Source of the DNA: Nonomuraea candida
GTDB lineage: Bacteria; Actinomycetota; Actinomycetes; Streptosporangiales; Streptosporangiaceae
Assembly (NCBI RefSeq): GCF_000725485.1
Contig: NZ_JOAG01000012.1
Coordinates: 1-64,000, forward strand
Length of the DNA stretch: 64,000 nucleotides
Reading direction: 5' to 3'
The notes under the pieces are model-generated. The model was given only the letters and a program-made list of their open reading frames with translations. It had not been told where the DNA came from and searched no databases. A program made the translations under genes and the position numbers. Shown here one piece after another: positions 9,706-17,367 of the stretch. Numbering within the stretch: position 1 is the stretch's first letter; every line of letters begins with the position of its first letter.

Positions 9706-10089
9706 TGGTGGAGGTGGCGGGAATCGAACCCGCGTCCTTCAACCCCAAGTCAGGGCTTCTCCGGGCGCAGCCTGCTGTGCTTTTCTCGGCCCCGGCGATC
9801 ACGCAGGCGAGTCGCCGACGGGCTCAGCCACTGTTTGATTTCCCGATCTCCCCCGTGGCCGGGTCGATCGGTTGAGCCTTCTAGCGATGCCAGACACCGG
9901 GCCGAAGGCACTCCCGGGCTGACAGTGGTTTCGCTGCTTAGGCAGCGAGCGCCAGGTCAGACCTGGCAGCCACAGTGCTCTTGGAATTGGCACTTGTTGT
10001 TTGCGGTCACAGGATTAACGAGGTTATGTCCGCAGTCCTCGGCCCGCTTCACCTGGCTTGCAAAGTCGAAGTCGAAGCCAGTCACCCCC
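9706..10089 (-). ncRNA. ssrA: Transfer-messenger RNA (tmRNA)
   Basis: One-piece tmRNA of about 384 nt. The 5' end GGGGGTGACTGGCTTCGAC and 3' end CACCTCC-A-CCA pair as a tRNA-like acceptor stem, and the CCA is encoded. The T-arm GGGTTCGATTCCCGCC is visible. The tag reading frame ends in ALAA plus TAA. It rescues stalled ribosomes with SmpB, encoded 2.3 kb upstream on the same strand. A weak promoter-like TACATT lies about 40-50 bp before the mature 5' end (low confidence), so the transcript is probably trimmed by RNase P. Confidence 0.95.
9938..9991 (-). other. tmRNA proteolysis-tag reading frame
   Basis: From the resume codon GCC (9991-9989) to TAA (9940-9938) the frame encodes the 17-residue tag ANSKSTVAARSDLALAA. 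It starts AN and ends LAA as in other actinobacterial tags. The overlapping frame starting GCAAACAAC does not end in LAA and was rejected. Confidence 0.85.
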
Positions 10090-10503
10090 TGTGCAGTTGT
10101 CAACACGTCCCCCGGAGGGGCCGCGCAACATGAATGTACATGGCACAACACCCTCAACGCCAACTTAATTCCCCGTGGCGGAACCCCCGGCCGGCACGGG
10201 GAAACCGCCGCCCGCCACGGCGAAACCGCCGCCCAGCACGACGAGAGGCCGCCCCTGCGCCTCGAAGGCCCCGCACACGGCGAGAGGCCGTCCGGGCACG
10301 GCGAAACCCCCGGGAGCGCGGCACAGCAGCTCGCGCTCCCGGGGGCCGACCGGCAGGGTCGAGCCGGTCCGGACGGCAGGACTTCCCCCGAGATGAAGTC
10401 CTGATCTCATCACGGCGACTGGAACCGCAACCCCCCGAGCGGGCCCAGTCACTCAGTAAGACGCAACGGGGCCCGCGAATGGTTGCTCAGGGTCGCGACA
10501 ATT
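10090..10503. other. Intergenic region with GC-rich repeats and a strong hairpin
   Basis: No supported gene in this 414-bp stretch. It has imperfect copies of CACGGCGAAACCGCCGCCC (10195-10240) and a 14-bp perfect stem with an 11-nt loop at 10307-10345, which could terminate transcription coming from the PBP-like gene. The part next to 10090 should contain the ssrA promoter. Confidence 0.6.
10307..10345 (-). terminator. Possible terminator hairpin after PBP-like gene
   Basis: Arms CCCCCGGGAGCGCG and CGCGCTCCCGGGGG form a perfect 14-bp stem around an 11-nt loop. It is about 160 bp downstream of the stop at 10504 and has no U-tract. Confidence 0.55.
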
Positions 10504-12360
10504 TCACGACGGGTTGCCGAGGCCCGAGAAGAACTCGCCTGCCACGGCCGCCGGGTCGTGGTTCTTCGTCAGCACGGCGATGGCCACGTCGCCCTGCCAG
10601 CCGACGAACCAGCGCTGCTGGTCGCCCGCCGCCGCGGTGATGCCGTAGACCCTGCCCTTGCCGGCCTGGGCGGGGGTGCCGGCCGCGCCGGCCCGCATCA
10701 TGGTGGTCAGCGCGGCGCGCACCTTCGGGTCGACCGGCACCGGGGAGGGCTGGCTGGCGGGGGTCTTCTCGGCGGAGGCGTCGGGCGAGCGGGGCTCGGT
10801 GACCAGCACGGGCGGGCGCCAGGTGCCGGAGGCGACGGCGGCGGCCACCAGGGCCATGCCGAGCGGGCTCATCTCGACGTTCTGGCCGGCGATGGCCTTG
10901 GCCTTGTCGGCGTCGCTGGACAGCTTGGGCCGCGACCCGCTGAACGACTTCAGCGGCAACCGCCACGGCTGCCCCACGCCGAACGCCTGCGCGCTCCTGG
11001 TCAGGTCGTCGCCCGTGACGCGGCGGGCCAGCGAGGCCAGCGCGGTCACGCAGCCCCGGGCGAAGTGCTGCTGGAAGGTGGCCGACGTGGTGACCCCCGC
11101 GGGCTGGGCGGCGTGCACGAACTTGGCGCCGCCCACCGTGCGCTCCTGCGGGCAGGCCAGCCGCTGCTTGGGGCTGACGCCCTTCTTCAGCAGCGCGTCG
11201 GCGGCGATGATCGAGAACGCCGTCCCGGCCGGGAACTTGCCGGCCAGCGCGTCGCGCTCCTGGTGCATGTCCTTGGTGCCGACGGCGAGGATCTCACCGG
11301 TGTCACGGTGCACCGCCACCAGCGCGCTGGTCTGCGTGGCGGCCACGGCCTGCTCGGCGGCCGTCTGCGCGCCCCGGTCGATCGTGGTCTTCACCGAGAC
11401 GTTCCGCCGGCCCGGCCACTGCTTGAGCTGGGCGACCTGGCGGCCGGTCTTGAGGTCGAGGGTGATCACCTCGGTCTCGGTGGACCCGGTCAGGTAGTCC
11501 TGGTAGGCCTGCTGCAGCCCGCTCCTGCCCACGGAGTCGCCGGCCCGCTGCGGGCCGCCGAGCTTCTGCTCGGTCTCGGGCGTGAGCGCGCTGACGCTGC
11601 CGACGATCTGGCGGGGCGGGTCGGGGTTGACCAGCTGCGGCTGCGACTTGATCTCGATGCCCTGGATGGCCTCCAGCCTGGCCTGCATCGACTGGTAGCG
11701 CGAGCGCCCGAACGTCACCAGCTGCACGAACTCGTCGGGCGGCGACGACCTGACCCGGCTGAGCAGCCGGTCCTGGGCGTAGCCGGTGACCTCGGACAGC
11801 TTCGCGACGACCTCTTCCGCCTGGTCGCCGAGCTGGTTGGGATGGACGCCCGCGACGTAGAGCTCGGTGTTGCTCTGCAGCGGGTCGTTGGCCCGGTCGA
11901 CCACCGGCTGGCGCGGAATGGGATTGGTCGCGACGGCGAACCGCTGGCCCTCCTTGAGCTGCGGGTGCAGCACCGACAACGACCAGCGCACCTTCCACGA
12001 GCCGTCGACGAGGTGCAGGGGCAGCGAGCCTTCGTATTCCCACAGGGGGTTGTTCTCCCCCAGGTCCACCTCGGCGTGGAAGTCGGCCTTGGACTCGCCG
12101 CCGGTCACGCTGACGCTGGTGATCTTGAAGCGGAAGGAGGCCGCGTCAAGCTCCAGCTTGGCGTCGGCCAGCGCCTTGCGCACCGTCGCCGGGTCGCCGT
12201 CGGTGCGGCCGGCGGCCAGCTCGTAGTCCTCGGACTGCCAGCCCACGAGGAAGTCGCGCACCGCGTCGTGCGGCGAGGGCTCCTCGAAGCAGCCGGTCAG
12301 GGTGGTGCACGCGACCGCCAGGGTGACGGTCGCGGCCAGGGTGCGGCGGGCGCGTCTCAT
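10504..12360 (-). CDS. Penicillin-binding-protein-like lipoprotein with all transpeptidase motifs lost
   Basis: A 618-residue lipoprotein (lipobox LTGC, C24) with the MecA-type layout: NTF2-like domain (about 30-150), dimerisation-like linker (150-310) and transpeptidase fold (about 325-618). The active site is gone: the SxxK position reads GTAFS (T380...S383), the SxN position reads GCV (436-438) and the KTG box reads KGR (568-570). The intact paralogue at 34022 has STFK, SCN and KTG in the same places. The long ORF and preserved fold argue for a selected pseudoenzyme and against a pseudogene. The start is ATG 12360, 19 bp after the smpB stop, so it is probably co-transcribed with smpB. Confidence 0.85.
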   Translation of the reverse strand: MRRARRTLAATVTLAVACTTLTGCFEEPSPHDAVRDFLVGWQSEDYELAAGRTDGDPATVRKALADAKLELDAASFRFKITSVSVTGGESKADFHAEVDLGENNPLWEYEGSLPLHLVDGSWKVRWSLSVLHPQLKEGQRFAVATNPIPRQPVVDRANDPLQSNTELYVAGVHPNQLGDQAEEVVAKLSEVTGYAQDRLLSRVRSSPPDEFVQLVTFGRSRYQSMQARLEAIQGIEIKSQPQLVNPDPPRQIVGSVSALTPETEQKLGGPQRAGDSVGRSGLQQAYQDYLTGSTETEVITLDLKTGRQVAQLKQWPGRRNVSVKTTIDRGAQTAAEQAVAATQTSALVAVHRDTGEILAVGTKDMHQERDALAGKFPAGTAFSIIAADALLKKGVSPKQRLACPQERTVGGAKFVHAAQPAGVTTSATFQQHFARGCVTALASLARRVTGDDLTRSAQAFGVGQPWRLPLKSFSGSRPKLSSDADKAKAIAGQNVEMSPLGMALVAAAVASGTWRPPVLVTEPRSPDASAEKTPASQPSPVPVDPKVRAALTTMMRAGAAGTPAQAGKGRVYGITAAAGDQQRWFVGWQGDVAIAVLTKNHDPAAVAGEFFSGLGNPS

Positions 12361-12379
12361 CGGTTGCGGTGTCACACTC

Positions 12380-12847
12380 TCATCGGTTGCGGTGCCGCAG
12401 CGCCCGGGCCATCTCCCGCTTGGCCTGCTGCTCCGCCAGCGCCTGCCGCTTGTCCCAGTCTTTCTTGCCGCGGGCCACGGCGATCTCGACCTTGGCCCGG
12501 CCGTCCTTGAAGTAGAGCGTCAGCGGCACGATCGTGAGCCCGCCCTCCTTCGTCTTGGCGGCGAGCTTGTCGATCTCCTTGCGGTGCAGCAGCAGCTTGC
12601 GCTTGCGGCGCGCCGCGTGGTTGGTCCACGTGCCCTGCGAGTATTCGGGGATGTGGACGTTGAGCAGCCACGCTTCGTCTCCGTCGATGCTGGCGTAGCC
12701 GTCGACGAGCGAGGCGCGGCCCTCGCGTAGCGACTTCACCTCGGTGCCCTGCAGCACGAGACCCGCCTCGAAAGTGTCCTCGACGTGGTAGTCGTGCCGA
12801 GCACGTTTGTTCTGGGCGATGACCTTCCGCCCGGTCTCACGTGGCAT
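12380..12847 (-). CDS. smpB: SsrA-binding protein SmpB
   Basis: A 155-residue OB-fold protein with the family signatures [38 protein letters not shown] and the basic C-terminal tail [20 protein letters not shown]. It binds the tRNA-like domain of tmRNA and delivers it with EF-Tu to stalled ribosomes. Length and motifs are complete. It follows ftsX by 47 bp, the usual actinobacterial order ftsE-ftsX-smpB. Confidence 0.98.
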   Translation of the reverse strand: MPRETGRKVIAQNKRARHDYHVEDTFEAGLVLQGTEVKSLREGRASLVDGYASIDGDEAWLLNVHIPEYSQGTWTNHAARRKRKLLLHRKEIDKLAAKTKEGGLTIVPLTLYFKDGRAKVEIAVARGKKDWDKRQALAEQQAKREMARALRHRNR

Positions 12848-12894
12848 GCTTCGACTTTACCGGCGACCGGAGGGCCCGCGCCCCAACCGCACGT

Positions 12895-13803
12895 CTAGAC
12901 CCTGAGGTAGCGGCGCAGGGTCACGAACGAGGCCAGGATGCAGATCACGACACCGATGATCATGGTGAACGTGATGGTCTGGGCCAGGTCGTTCCAGCTG
13001 AGGACGGCGGTGACGTCGCCGAAGAAGCGCACGACCTCGTCAAAGAGGAACACCTTCGCCATGATCAGAATGACCGCGGCGAACACCCCGCCCACCAGGC
13101 CGGCGATGACGCCCTCCATGATGAACGGCAGCTGGATGTAGAGGTTGGACGCGCCGACCAGCCGCATGATGCCCGTCTCCCTGCGCCGGTTGAACGCCGA
13201 GAGCCGCACCGTGTTGCCGATCAGCAGCGCCGCCGCCAGCACCAGGACGATCGCCACCGTGAGCGCGGCGAACGCGAGCGTGTCGAGCAGGCTGAAGAAC
13301 GGGGCGATGAGCTGTCTTTGGTCAAGCACCTGCGCCACGCCCGGCCGGCCGGTCACGGCCTGGATGACCGACTGGTAGTTGCCGGGATCCTGGAGGCTGA
13401 CCCGGAACGACTGCGGCAGGTCCTCCACCCTGGTGGCGTCGACGAGGGCCTTGTTGGTCGAGTACGAGTCCTTGAAGTTCTCGTACGCGGTCGCCTCGTC
13501 CTCGAACCACACCTGCTTGACACCCGGGGTGCCCTTGATGTGCGCTTCGAGCGCCGTCCGCTGCGCGGGCGTGATCGCCTTGCCGTTGCAGGCCGGCATG
13601 GCCGTTCCCTTTTTGCACAGGAAGACCGAGATCTCGACCTTGTCGTCCCAGTAGCCCTTCATCAGCCCGACCTGGCTGTTGATCATCAGGCCGACGCCCA
13701 GCATCGCCATGCCGACCGCCACGGTGATGATCACCGCGATCGTCATGGTCAGGTTGCGACGGAGGCCGATCCAGACCTCGGAGAAGATGAAATTCGCCCG
13801 CAT
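12895..13803 (-). CDS. ftsX: Cell-division permease-like protein FtsX
   Basis: A 302-residue protein with an N-terminal helix (about 20-42), an extracellular domain (about 45-170) containing two Cys in LCKKGTAMPACNGK, and three C-terminal helices (about 175-200, 225-250, 275-297) flanked by the FtsX motif RRRETGIMRLVGASN. With FtsE it regulates peptidoglycan hydrolases at the septum. ATG 13803 lies 20 bp after the ftsE stop. Confidence 0.97.
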   Translation of the reverse strand: MRANFIFSEVWIGLRRNLTMTIAVIITVAVGMAMLGVGLMINSQVGLMKGYWDDKVEISVFLCKKGTAMPACNGKAITPAQRTALEAHIKGTPGVKQVWFEDEATAYENFKDSYSTNKALVDATRVEDLPQSFRVSLQDPGNYQSVIQAVTGRPGVAQVLDQRQLIAPFFSLLDTLAFAALTVAIVLVLAAALLIGNTVRLSAFNRRRETGIMRLVGASNLYIQLPFIMEGVIAGLVGGVFAAVILIMAKVFLFDEVVRFFGDVTAVLSWNDLAQTITFTMIIGVVICILASFVTLRRYLRV

Positions 13804-13823
13804 GTCTTGTCTGCAGCTCCCTG

Positions 13824-14513
13824 TCAGTACGCCTGGCCGTACACGCCACGCGACTGGTCACGGACGATCTTGCCGTCCTCCAGCTCCACGACACGCTTGC
13901 GCATGGAGTCGACGATGGCCGCGTCGTGCGTGGCCATGACGACCGTGGTGCCAGTCCTGTTGATGCGGTCGAGCACCTTCATGATGCCGATGCTCGTCGC
14001 GGGGTCGATGTTGCCCGTGGGCTCGTCGGCCAGCAGGATCATCGGCCTGTTGACGAACGCGCGGGCCATGGCGACGCGTTGCTGCTCGCCGCCGGACAGC
14101 TCGTCGGGCATGCGGTGGGCCTTGCCCTCCAGGCCGACCAGCTCGACGACCTCGGGCACCACCTTGCGGATGAACCGCCGCGGCTTGCCGATGACCTCGA
14201 GCGCGAACGCCACGTTCTCGTAGACGTTCTTGTTCGGCAGGAGCCTGAAGTCCTGGAAGACGCAGCCGATGCGGCGGCGCAGGTGAGGCACCTTGAAGTT
14301 GGAGAGGCGGGCCAGGTCTTTCCCGGCGACGTGGATCGCGCCGGAGTTGGGCCGCTCCTCCTTCAGGATCAGACGCAGGAACGTGGACTTGCCTGATCCC
14401 GAAGGACCGACGAGGAACACGAACTCACCCTTGTCCACGTCAACGGATACGTGGTCGAGGGCGGGCCGGTTCTGGTTCGCGTAGACCTTGGTGACATTAT
14501 CGAAATGGATCAC
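13824..14513 (-). CDS. ftsE: Cell-division ATP-binding protein FtsE
   Basis: A 229-residue ABC ATPase with Walker [11 protein letters not shown]-loop FQDFRLL, signature LSGGEQQR, Walker [10 protein letters not shown] and H-loop ATHD, all intact. It powers FtsX. First gene of the ftsE-ftsX-smpB operon; the upstream 200 bp should hold the promoter shared in divergent orientation with the small ORF at 14716. Confidence 0.98.
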   Translation of the reverse strand: MIHFDNVTKVYANQNRPALDHVSVDVDKGEFVFLVGPSGSGKSTFLRLILKEERPNSGAIHVAGKDLARLSNFKVPHLRRRIGCVFQDFRLLPNKNVYENVAFALEVIGKPRRFIRKVVPEVVELVGLEGKAHRMPDELSGGEQQRVAMARAFVNRPMILLADEPTGNIDPATSIGIMKVLDRINRTGTTVVMATHDAAIVDSMRKRVVELEDGKIVRDQSRGVYGQAY

Positions 14514-14715
14514 GAGAGCATCACGGCATGCCAGTCTAGGGGTCAGGACGGAAGCGAGGGTGGCACATGCCCACTTCCCGCCGCCGGCCGATCGGGGGCG
14601 CCGGTTTTACCAATGATCGACGTTCCGATTGGCCAGACGACAGTCTAGGGGGAAGACTGGCATGGAACGTCCATAACGGAAACAAAACGATTGTGCGGCT
14701 AGACTTGGGGCTGTC

Positions 14716-14907
14716 ATGAGTTGCGAACACCTCGTATGCGCGCAGTGCGCCCACCCCGTGATCGAGGGACGCTGCTCCCTCTGCCGCGCCAACCGGGAGC
14801 GGATGCACAACCACGGCTTCGCCGGGCTGTCACCCGCGCTCATCGCCCTTCTCCTCGTCGCCCTGCTCTTCCTGACCCTGGCGGTCAAGCACCTGAGCGG
14901 CCTCTGA
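14716..14907 (+). CDS. Small zinc-ribbon-like membrane protein
   Basis: A 63-residue protein. The N-terminal part has five Cys (CEHLVCAQCAHPVIEGRCSLC) in CxxC-like spacing suggesting metal binding, and a single hydrophobic helix (about 40-57) follows. A TAGACT -10-like box (14700-14705) lies 11 bp before the ATG and there is no ribosome-binding site, so the transcript is probably leaderless or nearly so. Function unknown. Confidence 0.7.
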   Translation: MSCEHLVCAQCAHPVIEGRCSLCRANRERMHNHGFAGLSPALIALLLVALLFLTLAVKHLSGL

Positions 14908-14958
14908 GCACGCCGGCCCGGAGCGTCGGGCGGTCGCCGGGCCGCGACCCCGAGCCGC

Positions 14959-15014
14959 GACCGGGCGACATGAGGCCCCGAGCCGTGACCGGGCGACATG
15001 AGGCCCCGAGCCGT
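14959..15014. repeat. Two perfect 28-bp tandem repeats at the prfB 3' end
   Basis: The 28-bp unit starting GACCGGGCGACATGAGG occupies 14959-14986 and 14987-15014. The second copy reaches the last base of the prfB stop codon. Confidence 0.9.
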
Positions 15015-16138
15015 CAGGCGCTCCCGGCCGCGCCGGACTCCTGGCGGCGCATCCAGCGGATCTCCGACTCGATGAAGCCGTCGAGGTCGCCGTCCAGCAC
15101 CGCTGACGGGTTGCCCGCCTCGGTGCCCGTGCGCAGGTCCTTGACGATCTGGTAGGGGTGCAGCACGTAGTTGCGGATCTGCGTGCCCCACGACGTGGTG
15201 GACGCGCCCCGCAGCTCCGACATCTTCTCCGCCTCCTCCTGCCGCTTGCGCTCCAGCAGCTTGGCCTGCAGCACGTTCATCGCGGTCGCGCGGTTCTGCA
15301 GCTGGGAGCGCTCGTTCTGGCAGGAGACCACGATGCCGGTCGGCAGGTGCGTGATGCGCACGGCCGAGTCGGTGGTGTTGACGCCCTGGCCGCCCGGACC
15401 GCTGGAGCGGTAGACGTCGACGCGGATCTCGTCTTCGTTGATGTCGATGTGGTCGGTCTGCTCGACCACCGGCACGATGTCCACCCCGGCGAACGAGGTC
15501 TGCCGCCGCCCCTGGTTGTCGAACGGGCTGATGCGGACCAGCCGGTGGGTGCCGTGCTCGCCCCGCAGCGTGCCGTAGGCGTAGGGGGCCTTGATGGTGA
15601 ACGTGGCCGACTTGATGCCGGCCTCCTCCGCGTAGGAGGTGTCGTAGACCTCCGTGGCGTAGCCCTTGCGCTCGGCCCACCGCAGATACATGCGCAGCAG
15701 CATCTCCGCCCAGTCGGCCGCGTCGACGCCGCCGGCCTGGGAGTTGATGGTGACCAGCGCCTCGCGGGCGTCGTATTCGCCCGACAGCAGCGTGCGCACC
15801 TCCAGCGCGCCGATGTCGGACTTGAGGGACTCCAGCTCCTTGTCGGCCTCGACGCGCGTGTCGTCGTCGTCTTCCTCGGCCGCCAGCTCGTAGAGGACCG
15901 TCAGGTCGTCGAGACGGCCCGCCACGCCCTCGACCCGCTTGAGCTCGCCCTGGAGATGGGAGAGCTTGCTGGTGACCTTCTGGGCCTGCTCGGGGTCGTC
16001 CCACAGGTCTGGGGCGGCAACCTGCTGCTCCAGCTCCTCGATCTGCTTGCGCAGCGCGTCGAGGTCGAGCACGTCCTGGATGCTGCGGAGCGTGCCCCGA
16101 AGCTCGTTGATCTCTTCTGCCGGATCGATGCCTGCCAC
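15014..16138 (-). CDS. prfB: Peptide chain release factor 2
   Basis: A 374-residue class I release factor with GGQ at 249-251 ([17 protein letters not shown]) and the RF2-type SPF tripeptide (RISPFDNQG, 204-206), so it reads UAA/UGA. The N-terminal coiled-coil domain is complete and in frame from [10 protein letters not shown]. There is no in-frame UGA, so the autoregulatory +1 frameshift of E. coli prfB is absent. Confidence 0.98.
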   Translation of the reverse strand: MAGIDPAEEINELRGTLRSIQDVLDLDALRKQIEELEQQVAAPDLWDDPEQAQKVTSKLSHLQGELKRVEGVAGRLDDLTVLYELAAEEDDDDTRVEADKELESLKSDIGALEVRTLLSGEYDAREALVTINSQAGGVDAADWAEMLLRMYLRWAERKGYATEVYDTSYAEEAGIKSATFTIKAPYAYGTLRGEHGTHRLVRISPFDNQGRRQTSFAGVDIVPVVEQTDHIDINEDEIRVDVYRSSGPGGQGVNTTDSAVRITHLPTGIVVSCQNERSQLQNRATAMNVLQAKLLERKRQEEAEKMSELRGASTTSWGTQIRNYVLHPYQIVKDLRTGTEAGNPSAVLDGDLDGFIESEIRWMRRQESGAAGSA

Positions 16139-16185
16139 GTCTCCCTAGGGTACGCGACCCTCGCGGGCCCGAATAACATGGCGAG

Positions 16186-17202
16186 GTGCGTGCATACGGT
16201 CGGCGGAAGGTGCTGGCGCTCGCCGCCGGTGTGCTCACCGCGGTGACCGCCTGCTCCGGCGACGCGCCGCCGGCGCCCACCAGGTCGGCCGCGGCCGTCA
16301 CGGGCGCCCCTTCGCCCTCCCCGGCCGAGCCCGAGGTGACGAGGGAAGAGGCGGCCCAGGAGTTCAGCGACTTCATCCTCACCGACGCCGGGCTGCGGGC
16401 GGAGAGCCCGTACGAAGGGCGCCTGTTGCAGGCGCAGGACCTCACGACGGGCGGGCAGTGGCCGCTGACCCAGTCCGCCTACCTGTCCACCTCCTTCGCG
16501 CCGCCCCGCCACCGCTGGGGCGCGCCGACGCTCTACGTGCCCAGGTTCCCGCAGGGTGAGCCCGCCCCCTGGTTCAGCGTCCTGGTGACGCGCGACGAGC
16601 GGCCGACGCTGCTCACGTTCGCCCGGTCCGACCACTGGCGGCTCAGCTCGGCGGCCGAGCTCCTGCCGGGCCAGGAGCTGCCGGAGATCGCGCTCGACTC
16701 CGGCGGCTACGCCACCGTGGTCGCGCCCGACGACAAGAGCGTCACGATCAGCCCCCAGTTCATGGGCCCCGTCCACGCCAGCGTGGCCGAGACGGGCAAG
16801 TCGGGGGTCACGGCCGACCTGCTGGCGGCGGGCCCCCACACCACCGAGGTGGCCGACCAGATCGCCGACTCGCGCGACAAGGCCAAGGCCGACGGGTTCA
16901 GCTACGACTCGATCTTCAGCGCCGACAACTTCCCCGTCTACGCCCTGCGCACCGCGAACGGCGGGGCGCTGATCCAGTACTCACTGTCCCGCACGACGAC
17001 CACCACGACCAAGACGGCGGAAGACGACTACATCTCCGTGCCCGACCAGGCCCGGTGGGCGATCGACTCGGAGGTGCTGCGGCGCTCGCTCAGGCTGGTC
17101 GAGACGCACCAGTACGCCACGGCCGTCCCTCCGCTCACGGCCCCGGCCGCCGCCCCCGTGATCGCCCATGACGGCGCGCTCACCCGCGCCTCCGGCACGT
17201 AG
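16186..17202 (+). CDS. Putative lipoprotein, conserved actinobacterial family of unknown function
   Basis: A 338-residue protein with an N-terminal signal and lipobox-like TACSG (C23), a Pro/Ala/Ser-rich linker and then a roughly 280-residue globular domain (DLTTGGQWPL, HWRLSSAAELLPGQELPEI, SVPDQARWAIDSEVL). No catalytic motif was recognised. The GTG start is preceded by TAACAT (16174-16179) with no ribosome-binding site, a leaderless arrangement. Divergent from prfB with a 47-bp gap. Confidence 0.8.
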   Translation: MRAYGRRKVLALAAGVLTAVTACSGDAPPAPTRSAAAVTGAPSPSPAEPEVTREEAAQEFSDFILTDAGLRAESPYEGRLLQAQDLTTGGQWPLTQSAYLSTSFAPPRHRWGAPTLYVPRFPQGEPAPWFSVLVTRDERPTLLTFARSDHWRLSSAAELLPGQELPEIALDSGGYATVVAPDDKSVTISPQFMGPVHASVAETGKSGVTADLLAAGPHTTEVADQIADSRDKAKADGFSYDSIFSADNFPVYALRTANGGALIQYSLSRTTTTTTKTAEDDYISVPDQARWAIDSEVLRRSLRLVETHQYATAVPPLTAPAAAPVIAHDGALTRASGT

Positions 17203-17250
17203 CCCCGGCCCGCGCGCACGAATCAGCCCGGCACTCCAGCCCGACACCCC

Positions 17251-17287
17251 GGCACGGCGTGGCCGGCACGGCGTGGCCGGCACGGCG
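17251..17287. repeat. 14-bp tandem repeat in a convergent intergenic gap
   Basis: GGCACGGCGTGGCC occurs twice in tandem (17251, 17265) plus a partial third copy, between the lipoprotein and glutamate dehydrogenase genes. A weak 7-bp hairpin (GGCCGGT/ACCGGCC, 17324-17342) nearby may terminate transcription. Confidence 0.75.
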
Positions 17288-17367
17288 CGACAGCACGTCA
17301 GGGGGCGCCGGGGAGCGGCGGCCGGCCGGTGCGGGACCGGCCAGCCGTCGCGTCGCCTGAGGAGGGC

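Noticed and set aside
9957..10163. Cys-rich small ORF inside tmRNA (ends FQEHCGCQV)
   Set aside because: It is an alternative frame of ssrA; the true tag frame ends in LAA.
10195..10300. CRISPR-like repeats (CACGGCGAAACCGCC units)
   Set aside because: Copies are imperfect, adjacent and without uniform spacers; simple GC-rich repeats.
10504..12360. Calling the motif-less PBP a pseudogene
   Set aside because: The frame is intact over 618 codons with signal, NTF2-like and transpeptidase-fold regions preserved, so a pseudoenzyme fits better.
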